DNA from: Terriglobia bacterium
GTDB taxonomy: Bacteria > Acidobacteriota > Terriglobia > Acidiferrales > UBA7541
Direction of reading: 5' to 3'
DNA: 64,000 nucleotides
Assembly (NCBI GenBank): GCA_020072785.1
Contig: JAIQGG010000002.1
Coordinates: 496,001-560,000 of the forward strand
The notes below the pieces were generated by a model. That model was not told the origin of the DNA and ran no database searches. It saw only the letters and a list, made by a program, of their open reading frames with translations. Positions 27,749-37,642 of the stretch are shown here, in pieces; position 1 is the first letter of the stretch; each line of letters opens with the position of its first letter. A program made the translations under genes and the position numbers.

Positions 27749-28810
27749 CTACGCCCACCGGCGGAAAAAGAGCGCCTGCCGCGCAATCGCCTCGGTCCTC
27801 TCCGCCAGTGCCGCGAGCTGCTGCTCGCTCAGCGGCGTGAACTCGCGCGCCAGTTTCACGTTTTCTTCCAGCTGCGCTACGCTATCGCACCCGATGATTA
27901 CCGTGCTTACCGGCAGCGAAAGAACGTAGTACAGCGCTTCCTTCATCGTCAGCGTCCCAGGCCCCTTGGCCGGGCCCTCGAAGGGCGAGTACCCGCCCGG
28001 GTGCGGCTTCCACGCGGTCAGGATGCGCCCCCGCGCCGGTATCTTCATGCCGATAATGCCCATCTTCCTGTCCACGGCCATGGGCAGGAGTTTCTCCATA
28101 AAGCTGAGGTGGTGTTTGTCCGCGGCGTTTAGCGCCAGCAGGATCTGGTCGAAAGGGAAGCGGCGCAAGCATTCCATCAGCAGCTCCGGGTCCGTGTGCC
28201 CCGTCACGCCCAGGTAGCGCACCAGCTTCTGTTCGCGCGCCTGTTGTAGCGCCTCGATCGCCCCGCCCTTCGCGAAAATACGGTCTACATCGTCCTGCGT
28301 GGTCACGTGGTGCAGTTGCCAGGCGTCGAGGTGATCGGTGTTCAGCAGTTTCAGCGATTCTTCCAGCAGCCGCAACGACCCGTCGCGCGTGCGCTCGTGC
28401 GTCTTGCTGGCCAGATATGTCTGGTTGCGCCGCCGCTTCATCACCTGCCCGATGTAGCGCTGGCTCCAGCGTTCGCTGCCGCCGTACTGCGCGGCCGTGT
28501 CGATGTAGTTCACGCCCAGGTCCAGTGCGCGCTCCACGATGGCTACGGCCGTCTCTTCGTTGTGCGGCTCCTCGATCGCCGCCTGCCCACCCAGGCTGAA
28601 AATTCCCGTGCGGTAGCCCGTACGTCCCAGGTTGCGTGTGGGCATGGCCTCCGCCGTAGCCGGGTTGTCGGGAAATGCCGGCGGCGCCGGTGCCGCGCTT
28701 GCCCCCTTGTCCAGAAGTCCCTGCGCAACAATGCCCGCGGTCACCGCCCCGCTTTTTTTGAGGAAATCCCGCCGCGATGATCCAGTTTTTTCTTCGGAGT
28801 TGTCTTGCAT
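27749..28810 (-). CDS. Tat-exported aldo/keto reductase
   Basis: The 353-residue protein starts with a twin-arginine leader, SRRDFLKKSGAVTAG, followed by an Ala-rich c-region, so it is predicted to be folded before export. The reductase barrel follows: MPTRNLGRTGYRTGIFSLG, YIDTAAQYGGSERW with the catalytic Asp and Tyr, YLASKTHER with the Lys, and AWQLHHV with the His, giving a complete tetrad. A Pro-rich linker joins leader and barrel. It probably reduces a carbonyl in the periplasm; no Fe-S tail is present. It is transcribed alone. Confidence 0.87.
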   Translation of the reverse strand: MQDNSEEKTGSSRRDFLKKSGAVTAGIVAQGLLDKGASAAPAPPAFPDNPATAEAMPTRNLGRTGYRTGIFSLGGQAAIEEPHNEETAVAIVERALDLGVNYIDTAAQYGGSERWSQRYIGQVMKRRRNQTYLASKTHERTRDGSLRLLEESLKLLNTDHLDAWQLHHVTTQDDVDRIFAKGGAIEALQQAREQKLVRYLGVTGHTDPELLMECLRRFPFDQILLALNAADKHHLSFMEKLLPMAVDRKMGIIGMKIPARGRILTAWKPHPGGYSPFEGPAKGPGTLTMKEALYYVLSLPVSTVIIGCDSVAQLEENVKLAREFTPLSEQQLAALAERTEAIARQALFFRRWA

Positions 28811-29181
28811 GACGGACCTCCAGCCAGCACAACGAGGAAGAAGTAACGCGCCCGGAAAAATTCAAGCCCTGACCCTCTCCTGCGCAGGAATCCCGGGGCA
28901 CTGTGCACAGGATAAGACGTGTCGGTATGCGTTGCAAATGCAATATGCATGATTCCCTGCGCCCGGCCCATGCGACCCCATCTAAACGGGCAGCCGCTGC
29001 AGGATCCGCTACCGTCCTGAGAGGGCCGCGGGCCGTTGCAACGACAGTTTCGAGCACCTCTGCGCCCGCGCGTCCGGAACGGCATGCTCGCTCGGTTGGA
29101 TGCAGCGGACCGATACGCCGACAGGGGGCATGGGGAAGTTTTCGATAGACTGTTTTCACGCTGGGAGTGTAGCATCGTGCT
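28811..29181. other. intergenic region
   Basis: About 371 nt divergent region. No coding pattern or clear operator is visible; it should contain two promoters. Confidence 0.35.
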
Positions 29182-29364
29182 ATGAAGTGCACCGTCGCGG
29201 GCTGTTCGCAAGAAGCGCCTCGGCAATGTGTCGAGTGCTCCCGATACTTCTGCGACAATCACATTGAGATATGCAGCTGGTGCCAGGCATTCGTGTGCTT
29301 AGAGTGCCGGGACGAGCACGATTCCAATAATCCTCTGCACGAGGAAGGCGCGCCGGGCTCCTGA
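29182..29364 (+). CDS. small zinc-binding protein (B-box/AN1-like knuckle)
   Basis: A 60-residue protein with eight or nine Cys/His in a regular pattern: CTVAGC, QCVECSRYFCDNHIE, CSWCQAFVCLEC and a later H. The pattern (C-x4-C, C-x2-C, C-x2-H, C-x2-C, C-x2-C) fits two zinc knuckles. Such mini proteins are usually adaptor or DNA/RNA-associated; no role can be read here. The ATG has no strong ribosome site. The composition, rich in Cys against a background of random frames, makes coding likely. Confidence 0.6.
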   Translation: MKCTVAGCSQEAPRQCVECSRYFCDNHIEICSWCQAFVCLECRDEHDSNNPLHEEGAPGS

Positions 29365-29702
29365 GCGCAAGCGTTAGCGGACGTAAGTTTCTCCCCCTTT
29401 GCTCCCCAAAGCGTTAGGCGAGTCCGCCCGGTCAGCTCGCGGATGACCAGGGGATTTCCCGACGATTATCGGTTTACGCCCCCAAAGTTCTAGCGAACAA
29501 AATTCAGAAGATTTTCTCTCACGCCCGCTGGTACACAATCCCTATCCGGTCAAGTCCCTACACCAAAACTGGACTTCAGACCAGTAGTTTGAAATCGGTG
29601 GATTGCATATCCTGACCACAGAAATGTAGAGAGCACTGAACCCCACGCCCCCGGCCCCTTGTGGTTCCGCTCCTAGTTCGAATCCGAAAGATAAGGAAGC
29701 GC
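29365..29702. other. intergenic region before the repeat protein
   Basis: About 338 nt, lower in GC than the genes. I see no promoter pair that I would defend and no RNA gene; a GTTCGAATCC string near 29676 is not part of a tRNA. Confidence 0.35.
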
Positions 29703-31307
29703 ATGCACAAAAAGGGATTGGTGTGTTCCGGAGTTTTGATTTTCCTGATGGGTTGCGGTCTTTTTGCTTCGCCGGCAGTGGCGGGCGTCGGAGTCAGTCC
29801 CTCTTCCTGGAATTTCGGCTCAGTAACTGTCAATTCCTTGAGCTCCCCGGCTGTCCTCGTACTGACCAACAACGGAAATCGAAACGTATCGATCCAGCAA
29901 GTCTCGAGCACCCTCGCGCAATTCATCGTGGCAGGCCCGTCTCTGCCGCTCACTCTGCAGGGCAAGCAAAGCGTTTCCTTCCAAGTGTTCTTTCAGCCAA
30001 ATGCGGCGACTTTGTTTTCCGCAAACATTGTCTTCACGATGGGCCGTCGCTCTGGCGGCACACTGGCGGTGCCAGTCACCGGGACGGGTGTCGCTTTGAC
30101 TGCCTCCTCCGGGACGTCGAGCCCGACCTATTTGCTTACGCCAAGTGCGAGCAGTCTGAGTTTCGGGAATATCCTCGTCGGTAACTCCGCTTCTCAAACC
30201 GTCACATTGACAAACACCGGAAACTCCAGCGTGAGCATTTCGCAGATTAGCGTGAGTGGGACCGGCTTCGCCGTTAGCGGAGCCACCCCGCCCGTTACCC
30301 TGTCGGCCGGCCAGAGCGTTTCGCTGCTTGTCGGATTTTCTCCCAGCCTGGCGGGGGCCTCGACCGGAAGTGTGACCGTCGTGAGCAATGCGAGCAACTC
30401 GCCTGCAACGATCTCGCTAGCCGGCACCGGTGTGCAGCCCCAGATCTCCGTTGTCCCCACAAGCGTTGATTTCGGCAATGTCACGGTCGGCATGACCAAC
30501 ACGCAATCAGTAACCGTGAGCAATCCCGGCAGCGCCAATCTGAGCATCACGCAAGCGACGGTTAGCGGCACCGGCTTCGCGTTGAGCGGAGTAACTTTGC
30601 CCCTTACACTGGTGCCGGGCAGTTCCGCTGTTTTGACCGTGAGCTTCACGCCGGCTTCGGCCAGCAGCACCACGGGTGCTTTAACGCTGGTCAGTAATGC
30701 GCCGAATTCGCCTCTCAGTGTCATGCTTTCCGGCACGGGCGTGTCCCAGGTTCTGCAGCTTTCGGCGAGTCCGACTGCGTTGAGTTTTGGCAGCGTCACC
30801 ATCGGCAGCAGCGGAACGCAAACTGTAACGGTCACAAATACAGGAAACTCCGCGGTGACCGTCTCTCAGATCAGCGTGGCCGGCACAGGCTTCAGCTACA
30901 GTGGCCTTGCGCTGCCCATCACTCTCTCTGCCGGACAGTCAACAAGCTTCAACGTGACATTTGCCCCGGCCACGTCCGGCAGCCTGACCGGTACGGCCAC
31001 TGTAGTCAGCAACGCGACCAATTCACCCACAACGATCCCGCTCTCTGGTTCGGGCGCCGCTCTAGCGACCCATTCGGTCAATCTTTCCTGGTCGGCTGGC
31101 ACGTATTCCGTGGTGGGCTTCAATATTTACCGCGGCACGCAGGCAGGCGGGCCATACACTAGACTGAACTCCAGTCTGGAGACCTCCATGACCTATTCGG
31201 ACACGAATGTCCTCTCGGGGCTGACCTACTACTATGTGACCACGGACGTGGATTCCTCCGGGGTCGAGAGTCTCTATTCAAACGAAGCCTTCGCAACAAT
31301 TCCGTAA
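29703..31307 (+). CDS. secreted choice-of-anchor-D repeat protein with fibronectin III tail
   Basis: The 534-residue protein has a signal peptide (VLIFLMGCGLFASPAVAG) and then four repeats of about 105 residues, each with the pattern SFGNILVGNSASQTVTLTN, an ISVSGTGFAVSG-type turn and a LSAGQSVSLLV strand. This is the ASPM-SPD-2-Hydin immunoglobulin-like fold known as choice-of-anchor D. A fibronectin III-like domain closes it (HSVNLSWSAG, YSVVGFNIYRGTQAGGPYT and GLTYYYVTTDVDSSG). Such proteins are exported and probably sit at the cell surface. AAGGA lies 6 nt before the ATG. A strong hairpin follows. Confidence 0.85.
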   Translation: MHKKGLVCSGVLIFLMGCGLFASPAVAGVGVSPSSWNFGSVTVNSLSSPAVLVLTNNGNRNVSIQQVSSTLAQFIVAGPSLPLTLQGKQSVSFQVFFQPNAATLFSANIVFTMGRRSGGTLAVPVTGTGVALTASSGTSSPTYLLTPSASSLSFGNILVGNSASQTVTLTNTGNSSVSISQISVSGTGFAVSGATPPVTLSAGQSVSLLVGFSPSLAGASTGSVTVVSNASNSPATISLAGTGVQPQISVVPTSVDFGNVTVGMTNTQSVTVSNPGSANLSITQATVSGTGFALSGVTLPLTLVPGSSAVLTVSFTPASASSTTGALTLVSNAPNSPLSVMLSGTGVSQVLQLSASPTALSFGSVTIGSSGTQTVTVTNTGNSAVTVSQISVAGTGFSYSGLALPITLSAGQSTSFNVTFAPATSGSLTGTATVVSNATNSPTTIPLSGSGAALATHSVNLSWSAGTYSVVGFNIYRGTQAGGPYTRLNSSLETSMTYSDTNVLSGLTYYYVTTDVDSSGVESLYSNEAFATIP

Positions 31308-31330
31308 TCGCAGTACTCGGAGAAAGTTGG

Positions 31331-31363
31331 CCGGCCAGTTCCACCTGCGGTGGAGCTGGCCGG
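31331..31363 (+). terminator. strong hairpin after the repeat protein gene
   Basis: A stem of 15 pairs with one G-T wobble (31331-31345 with 31349-31363) and a 3-nt loop begins 24 nt after the stop. There is no T run directly behind it, so it may act with Rho or as a 3' stabiliser; a second small hairpin (GGCTG with CAGCC) follows near 31371. Confidence 0.55.
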
Positions 31364-31474
31364 GATAGGACGGCTGTCTGCGGGCAGCCGTGAGGTGGGC
31401 TTGACGCTGACAACAGCACGAAAGTTACCTGCACGCGGTTCCTGGCGCCGCGCGCCAGCGCTCCTTGGCCGATA

Positions 31475-31489
31475 TATCGTAATACGATA
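31475..31489. promoter_or_regulatory. 15-bp palindromic operator upstream of gnd
   Basis: TATCGTAATACGATA is palindromic around a central A and is identical to a copy just before the MarR-family gene at 37618-37632. It lies 198 nt before the gnd start. MarR proteins bind palindromes of this length and bind their own promoter, so this is the likely operator of the gnd-zwf-pgl-glucoamylase set. Confidence 0.72.
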
Positions 31490-31686
31490 GACGGTCCTCG
31501 GTGTCTTCCCGCACCGGACATCGCGTTTCCCCCCGTTTGCATCTCATAAAAACGAGCGTTCCCTCTATGGCTTGCGCTGGCCGGGTGAGGAGTATAGCTT
31601 GAGCGGGTAGAAAAACCGGGCTACCGGAAGTCGTGCGCTTCGGAGCCCGCAAGCCTTCGTATTTCCGGGAAGGAGCTTTCTCTCAC

Positions 31687-32706
31687 ATGCAGCTTGGAAT
31701 GATAGGTCTCGGCCGGATGGGCTCGAACATGGTGCGGCGTCTGACCCGCGGCGGTCATCAGTGCGCAGTCTTTGACCGCAACGCGGACGCAGTCCGACAG
31801 CTTGCCGGTGCTGGCGTCAGAGGCGCAAACTCGCTCGACGAATTTGTAAAGGCACTCAACGCCCCGCGCGCTATCTGGCTGATGGTTCCTGCAGCAGCCG
31901 TGGACGCCACGATCGCCGAACTTGCGCCCAGGCTGCAGAAGGGCGATCTGCTCATCGACGGCGGCAACTCCTATTACATCGATGATATCCGTCGTGCGAA
32001 GGAGCTCTCCGCAAGAGGCATTCACTACGTGGATGTCGGCACGAGCGGCGGCGTCTGGGGACTCGAGCGCGGTTATTGCCAGATGATCGGCGGCGAAGCC
32101 GGCATCGTGCAGCATCTCGACCCTATCTTCAGGACGCTGGCCCCCGGCCGCGGCGACCTGCCGCGCACACCAAGCCGCCAAAAGGACAGCGGCACGGCGG
32201 AAGAGGGCTATCTGCACTGCGGACCCTGGGGGGCGGGCCACTTCGTCAAGATGGTCCACAACGGCATCGAATACGGATTGATGGCCGCTTATGCCGAAGG
32301 CCTGAACATCCTCAAGCACGCCAACGCCGGCAAGCAGTCGAACGCCTCGGATGCGGAGACGGCTCCGCTGCGCAATCCCGGGCACTTCCAATACGACTTC
32401 AATCTCGCGGACATCACGGAGGTCTGGCGTCGAGGCAGCGTCGTGGCCTCCTGGCTGCTGGATCTGACGGCCGCCTCCCTCTTCGAGCAGCCGGCGCTCG
32501 ATGGCTTCTCCGGCCGCGTCTCGGATTCCGGGGAGGGTCGCTGGACGATTCTTGCCGCGATCGAATCCGCGACGCCCGCGCCTGTGCTCAGTGCCGCGGT
32601 CTACCAGCGCTTCGCCTCGCGCGGCGAGGACGATTTTGCCGGGAAGGTTCTCTCGGCCATGCGCTTTCAGTTTGGCGGCCACATCGAAAAGCCATCCGGA
32701 GACTAA
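31687..32706 (+). CDS. gnd: 6-phosphogluconate dehydrogenase, decarboxylating (short GndA-type)
   Basis: A 339-residue enzyme that oxidises 6-phosphogluconate to ribulose-5-P, CO2 and NAD(P)H. It has the nucleotide loop [15 protein letters not shown], the substrate loop [17 protein letters not shown] and the catalytic Lys in [16 protein letters not shown]. Length and layout fit the short class rather than the 470-residue class. I start at ATG 31687, after AAGGAG at about 11 nt; the frame extends upstream but without homology-like sequence. It is the first gene of a four-gene set with zwf, pgl and a glucoamylase. Confidence 0.9.
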   Translation: MQLGMIGLGRMGSNMVRRLTRGGHQCAVFDRNADAVRQLAGAGVRGANSLDEFVKALNAPRAIWLMVPAAAVDATIAELAPRLQKGDLLIDGGNSYYIDDIRRAKELSARGIHYVDVGTSGGVWGLERGYCQMIGGEAGIVQHLDPIFRTLAPGRGDLPRTPSRQKDSGTAEEGYLHCGPWGAGHFVKMVHNGIEYGLMAAYAEGLNILKHANAGKQSNASDAETAPLRNPGHFQYDFNLADITEVWRRGSVVASWLLDLTAASLFEQPALDGFSGRVSDSGEGRWTILAAIESATPAPVLSAAVYQRFASRGEDDFAGKVLSAMRFQFGGHIEKPSGD

Positions 32707-32722
32707 GGTCAGCGAGGACCCC

Positions 32723-34297
32723 GTGGACTCGAATCCCGTGAACAACAACGATCATGCCGCTCCCTGCGTCATGGTAATTTTTGGCGCCTCCGGCGACCTC
32801 ACGAAGCGCAAGCTCCTCCCGGCGCTCTACAATCTCGCGCAGCAAGGGCTCCTTTCGAAGCAGTTCGCCATCATCGGATTCGCCGTCGACGATTTCACGA
32901 CGGAATCTTTCCGCAAGACGCTCTCCGAAGAGATTCCGCGCTTTGCGTCCGCGCCGCTCGAAGCCAAGCTCTGGAACTGGTTTCTCGAGCGCATCTATTA
33001 CGTTCGGGGAGACTTCCAGGATGCGGCCGACTACCAGAGTCTTCGTGCACAGATCGCGGAAGCGGACAAGCTCCACAGCGCGCAGGGCAACCGCTTCTTC
33101 TATCTGGCCGTCGCCCCGCGGTTCATCTCTCCGATTGTTCGGGAACTTGGGGCGGCCGGCCTTGCGCAGGAAGAAAATAGCCGCTGGACGCGGGTCATCG
33201 TCGAAAAGCCTTTTGGCCATGACCTGGATTCCGCCATACGGCTCAATCGCGAACTGAAGGAGGTCCTTCAGGAAAAGCAGATTTACCGTATTGATCACTA
33301 CCTGGGCAAAGAGACCGTTCAGAATCTGCTGATCTTCCGCTTTTCGAACAGCATCATCGAACCGCTCTGGAACCGCAACTATGTGGACCACGTCCAGATC
33401 ACCACCGCCGAAACCGTGGGCGTTGAACACCGCGGCGGTTACTATGAGACCGCCGGGGCGCTACGCGACATGGTGCCCAATCACCTCTTCCAGCTCCTGA
33501 CCCTGACCGCCATGGAGCCGCCCATCTCCTTCGCCGCGGACGAGGTGCGCAACAAACAATCCGATGTTCTGCACGCCATCCAGCCGTTCCGTCCGCAAGA
33601 TGTGCCCACTGCCGCCGTGCGCGGCCAGTACGGCGTAGGCATGATCGCCGGCGAGCGTGCCGCGGACTACCGGAGCGAACCGAACGTCTCGCCGGATTCG
33701 AACACCGAGACTTTCGTCGCGCTCCAGCTCATGATCGACAACTGGCGCTGGGCTGGCGTGCCCTTCTACCTGCGCACCGGGAAGCGCCTCGCTCGCCGCG
33801 TCACGGAGATCGCCATCCAGTTCCGGCGGACTCCGTTCGTGCTCTTCCGCAACACGGGAGTTCGGGATCTCGATGTGAATCGCCTGCTTATTCACATCCA
33901 GCCGGAGGAAGGCATCTCGCTCAGCCTCAGCGCCAAAATACCCGGCGCGGTGATGCGCATCGGACAAGTGAACATGGATTTCGACTACGCCACCTATTTC
34001 GGTTGCGAGCACAGCACCGGATACGAGCGCCTGTTGCACGATTGCATGGCCGGAGACGCCACGCTGTTCCGCAGCGCGGACATGGTCGAGGCCGGCTGGA
34101 GCGTGGTCCAGCCCATTCTCGATGCCTGGAGGGCGCAGCCGGCCGGCGCCTTTCCCAACTATGCGGCGGGCTCCTGGGGTCCGGACGCGGCGGAGGACCT
34201 CCTCCAGCGTGAACAGCGCGCATGGAGACGTATCGGCGAAGAGGAATTGGACCGCCGGGGCCCTCTGCCTGTTTCCGAAAAAGTCTCTGGCGCCTAG
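32723..34297 (+). CDS. zwf: glucose-6-phosphate 1-dehydrogenase
   Basis: This 524-residue enzyme makes 6-phosphoglucono-lactone and NADPH from glucose-6-P. It shows the dinucleotide motif [18 protein letters not shown] and the active-site signature [15 protein letters not shown], and the later [12 protein letters not shown] with the C-terminal substrate residues. The start GTG 32723 has GAGGA just upstream; GTG 32738 is an alternative. It starts 17 nt after gnd and 15 nt separate it from pgl, so the three are one transcript. Confidence 0.95.
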   Translation: MDSNPVNNNDHAAPCVMVIFGASGDLTKRKLLPALYNLAQQGLLSKQFAIIGFAVDDFTTESFRKTLSEEIPRFASAPLEAKLWNWFLERIYYVRGDFQDAADYQSLRAQIAEADKLHSAQGNRFFYLAVAPRFISPIVRELGAAGLAQEENSRWTRVIVEKPFGHDLDSAIRLNRELKEVLQEKQIYRIDHYLGKETVQNLLIFRFSNSIIEPLWNRNYVDHVQITTAETVGVEHRGGYYETAGALRDMVPNHLFQLLTLTAMEPPISFAADEVRNKQSDVLHAIQPFRPQDVPTAAVRGQYGVGMIAGERAADYRSEPNVSPDSNTETFVALQLMIDNWRWAGVPFYLRTGKRLARRVTEIAIQFRRTPFVLFRNTGVRDLDVNRLLIHIQPEEGISLSLSAKIPGAVMRIGQVNMDFDYATYFGCEHSTGYERLLHDCMAGDATLFRSADMVEAGWSVVQPILDAWRAQPAGAFPNYAAGSWGPDAAEDLLQREQRAWRRIGEEELDRRGPLPVSEKVSGA

Positions 34298-34312
34298 GGG
34301 GAAACGCAGCAC

Positions 34313-35104
34313 ATGAAGGGCATCCTTCGAATTCTGGAAAGCACGGACGCACTCTGCGAAGCCGCCGCGGTGGAGTTTCTGTCAGCGGTGGCGGATGCCG
34401 TGCGGGAACACGGATCGTTCCGCGTCGCGCTGGCCGGCGGCTCCACCCCGAGGGGCCTCTACGCGATGCTCGCAACCGATCCGCAACTTCGCGCCCGGAT
34501 TCCCTGGGACAAGCTGTATTTCTTTTTTAGCGACGAGCGGCACGTTCCCCCGGACCATCCCGATAGCAATTTCCGCATGGCGCAAGAGGCCATGCTTTCC
34601 AAAGTCTCTCTTGCGCCGCAGCAGGCGGCCCGCATCAAGGGCGAATACCCCGATGCCCGGCAGGCCGCGGGCGAGTACGAGCAAACACTGCGCGATTTCT
34701 TCCACCTTGCCGCAGGACAACTGCCGCGCTTCGACCTGGTGCTTCTCGGCATGGGACCAGATGGACACACCGCCTCCCTCTTTCCCGGCACGAGAGCACT
34801 GCGGGAAGGGAAGCGCCTGGTCGTCTCGAACTGGGTGGAGAAGCTCGGTACCGACCGGATCACCATGACTGTACCGGTCCTGAACAACGCCGTGCGCATC
34901 CTCTTCCTCGTGCAGGGCGAGGAAAAGGCCTCCGCGCTCAAAGCCGTCTTGGACGGCCCCCGCAATCCCGGACACCTTCCGGCACAGCTCATTCATCCAG
35001 CAAATGGTCAATTGCTGTGGCTGGTGGACAAGGCGGCCGCCCGCCTTCTCTCCCCTGCCGCACAGCAAACTGCACCGGTCCTGTCAGGAAAGCAAAAGCC
35101 ATAG
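34313..35104 (+). CDS. pgl: 6-phosphogluconolactonase
   Basis: A 263-residue DevB/SOL-type lactonase that hydrolyses 6-phosphogluconolactone to 6-phosphogluconate, between the Zwf and Gnd steps. It has the VALAGGSTPRGLYAML loop, YFFFSDERHVPPDHPDSN and LVLLGMGPDGHTASLFPG, the three family blocks. GGGGAAAC precedes the ATG. Together zwf, pgl and gnd give a complete oxidative pentose-phosphate branch in one operon. Confidence 0.95.
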   Translation: MKGILRILESTDALCEAAAVEFLSAVADAVREHGSFRVALAGGSTPRGLYAMLATDPQLRARIPWDKLYFFFSDERHVPPDHPDSNFRMAQEAMLSKVSLAPQQAARIKGEYPDARQAAGEYEQTLRDFFHLAAGQLPRFDLVLLGMGPDGHTASLFPGTRALREGKRLVVSNWVEKLGTDRITMTVPVLNNAVRILFLVQGEEKASALKAVLDGPRNPGHLPAQLIHPANGQLLWLVDKAAARLLSPAAQQTAPVLSGKQKP

Positions 35105-35157
35105 GTGTCTAAGAGAAATGAATCCAGCCTAAGGTTTCGGTGTCAGGGAGGCGCAGT

Positions 35158-37551
35158 TTGATCCCAGGGAACAGAGGAGAAGCTTTCGGACGACCCGGCA
35201 TCGAGCCCCGGTGGACTCATGGCGGAAAAGACGGTGTGGGAACCGCATACGCTTCCTCCAGCCGGATCTGGTTTACCTTCTGGAATGGCATCGTGACCGA
35301 GGTTTACTATCCCACGGTAGATCGCCCGCAACTTAGGGACCTTCAGTATCTGATCACCGATGGGGAAAGCTTCTTCCATGAGGAAAAGCGGCATCTGCAA
35401 TCCGAGCTCGTGCGTCTTTCCGATCATACTTTGGGTTACCGCAGCACGAACCGCGATCCCGACGGCCGCTACGCCATCGAAAAAGAGATCATCGCCGAGC
35501 CTCACTTTGCCTGCATTCTTCAGCGCACGCGGCTCACCGGAGACGAATCCTTTCTTTCCAAGCTGCGGCTTTATGCTCTCTGTGCGCCTCATCTGGAAGT
35601 TGGTGGGTGGGGGAACAACGGCTACGTGGTCGAGGCAGACGGCCGGAAGATCCTCATGGCGGAGAAACAAGGAAGATGGCTGGCCCTCGCCGCTACGGTA
35701 CCCTTTTCCCGCCTTTCGTGCGGCTATGTAGGCCGGAGCGATGGCTGGACGGACCTGGCTGACAATTTCCAGATGGACTGGGAGTTCGACCAAGCCACCG
35801 GCGGCAACATCGCCCTTACGGGCGAACTAGACCTGAGCGGTCGCCGCGAGTTCACCCTGGGACTGGCCCTTGGTGATACCAAGCACCATGCGATTACAAC
35901 TCTTCTGCAGGCACTGGCAGTGCCCTTCCAAGAGCACCATAAGCGATACACCGATCAGTGGGATCGCGCTTGCGCGAACATCCTCCCCTTGGGCAAGGTT
36001 TCCGGCGATGAGGGCAATCTGTATCACTGCAGTTTCAGCCTGCTCCTCGCTCACGAGGACAAGTCCTATCCGGGCGCCTTTATCGCTTCGCTCTCCATCC
36101 CCTGGGGCGAAGCAAAAAGTGACGATGACCAGGGCGGATATCATCTGGTCTGGACTCGCGATCTGGTCAACAGCGCTTCCGCCATGCTCGCTGCCGGGAA
36201 TACGATCACCCCCCTGCGAGCGTTGATCTATCTGGCTGCCTCTCAGCAGGAAGATGGAGGCTTCTCGCAGAACTTCTGGATCGACGGGGAGCCCTATTGG
36301 AAGGGAATCCAACTAGATGAAGTGGCTTTTCCGATCCTGCTCGCGTGGCAGCTCCGGCGGCGGGACGCCCTTCAGGATTTCGATCCCTACCCGCTGGTCC
36401 TCCGGGCCGCTGGCTACCTGGTCCGGCACGGACCTGTCACTCAGCAGGAACGCTGGGAGGAAGTAAGCGGATATTCGCCTTCCACGCTGGCATCCAACAT
36501 TGCTGGCCTCGTCGGTGCGGCATGGTTTGTCCGCCAACGAGGCGATGAGGCAACGGCCACATTCCTGGAGGAATACGCTGACTTTCTGGAAGCGCACCTC
36601 GAAGCCTGGACGGTCACAACAAAGAGCTCACTTGTCCCGGGAATCCCCCGGCACTATATACGGATCTTGCCCGAGGATGCCGGTAACCCAATTCCGGTGG
36701 AAGGGCCGGATTCGCAATTCGTTCAAATCAAAAACCTTCCTCCGGGCGCACCAAATTTATTCCCCGCAAAGGACATCGTTGACGCCGGGTTCCTTGAGCT
36801 GGTTCGTTATGGAATCAGAAGGTTCGATGATCCGCTTATCGTAGATTCGCTCAAAGTCGTTGATGCCGTGCTGAAAGTCGAGACGCCCTCGGGTCCTTGC
36901 TGGCGCCGCTACAACCACGATGGCTACGGCCAGCGAGAAGACGGAAGCTCATTCGACGAATGGGGCAAAGGCAGGGCGTGGCCGCTCCTGACGGGAGAAC
37001 GCGCTCACTACGAATTTTCTGCTGGACGGGACGTAAAGCCGTTTATCCGGGCCATAGAAAGTTTCGCCTCGGCCACTGGTCTCTTGCCTGAACAGGTGTG
37101 GGACCAACCCGACCGCCCGGAAGCCTATATGTTTCTCGGCCAGCCGACGGGTTCGGCCATGCCCCTGATGTGGGCTCATGCCGAGTATATCAAGTTGCTT
37201 CGCTCGGTTTCCGATGGACAAGTATTTGATCTGCTCCCTGACGTCGCAAGCCGCTACAGCACAAACCGCAAAAAACGCCGGTTGCTCGAAATCTGGAAGC
37301 GTAGCCGGCAGGTGCGCAGCGTGAAGCGAGGTGCCACCCTCCGCATTCAGCTTCCAGCCCCATTCCGGGTCCGTTGGTCGGATGACGACTGGCAAACCGC
37401 GAACGATGCCCCCTCTTCCACTACGTCTCTAGGGATTGATTTCGCGGACATCCCCATTCTCTCTGCCCGGCGGGCACCGATTCGCTTTACCTTCTTCTGG
37501 CCAGGGGAAAACCGCTGGGAGGGTCAAGACTATGCGGTAGCTGTCGAATGA
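35158..37551 (+). CDS. glucoamylase-like glycoside hydrolase, GH15
   Basis: The 797-residue protein has an N-terminal beta-sandwich (WFTFWNGIVTEVYYPTVDRP) and a C-terminal (alpha/alpha)6 barrel with YHLVWTRDLVNSASAMLAAG, DGGFSQNFWIDG and the catalytic region GKGRAWPLLTGERAHYE. It would release glucose from alpha-glucans (glycogen, starch or maltodextrin). No signal peptide is visible, so it is probably intracellular and acts on stored glycogen. The TTG at 35158 follows AGGGAGG by 6 nt; a GTG at 35140 is possible. Linkage to zwf-pgl-gnd suggests that it supplies the branch with glucose. Confidence 0.85.
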   Translation: MIPGNRGEAFGRPGIEPRWTHGGKDGVGTAYASSSRIWFTFWNGIVTEVYYPTVDRPQLRDLQYLITDGESFFHEEKRHLQSELVRLSDHTLGYRSTNRDPDGRYAIEKEIIAEPHFACILQRTRLTGDESFLSKLRLYALCAPHLEVGGWGNNGYVVEADGRKILMAEKQGRWLALAATVPFSRLSCGYVGRSDGWTDLADNFQMDWEFDQATGGNIALTGELDLSGRREFTLGLALGDTKHHAITTLLQALAVPFQEHHKRYTDQWDRACANILPLGKVSGDEGNLYHCSFSLLLAHEDKSYPGAFIASLSIPWGEAKSDDDQGGYHLVWTRDLVNSASAMLAAGNTITPLRALIYLAASQQEDGGFSQNFWIDGEPYWKGIQLDEVAFPILLAWQLRRRDALQDFDPYPLVLRAAGYLVRHGPVTQQERWEEVSGYSPSTLASNIAGLVGAAWFVRQRGDEATATFLEEYADFLEAHLEAWTVTTKSSLVPGIPRHYIRILPEDAGNPIPVEGPDSQFVQIKNLPPGAPNLFPAKDIVDAGFLELVRYGIRRFDDPLIVDSLKVVDAVLKVETPSGPCWRRYNHDGYGQREDGSSFDEWGKGRAWPLLTGERAHYEFSAGRDVKPFIRAIESFASATGLLPEQVWDQPDRPEAYMFLGQPTGSAMPLMWAHAEYIKLLRSVSDGQVFDLLPDVASRYSTNRKKRRLLEIWKRSRQVRSVKRGATLRIQLPAPFRVRWSDDDWQTANDAPSSTTSLGIDFADIPILSARRAPIRFTFFWPGENRWEGQDYAVAVE

Positions 37552-37617
37552 TCCGATGTAGATCGGCGCCGCCACGAAGCCCGCTGTCACGCAGGTTGTC
37601 TTTTCGCTGGCAACGTA

Positions 37618-37632
37618 TATCGTAATACGATA
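37618..37632. promoter_or_regulatory. 15-bp palindromic operator at the marR promoter
   Basis: TATCGTAATACGATA again, identical to the copy before gnd and ending 10 nt before the MarR start, so it overlaps the expected promoter or transcript start. An autoregulatory operator is the natural reading. Confidence 0.72.
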
Positions 37633-37642
37633 TAGTGATGAT

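Noticed and set aside
29665-29695. tRNA-like T-loop string GTTCGAATCC
   Set aside because: The flanks do not pair into a T arm and no acceptor, D or anticodon arm can be formed around it.
31425-31652. small minus-strand frame between the repeat protein and gnd
   Set aside because: It covers the palindromic operator, has no ribosome site and no resemblance to known proteins.
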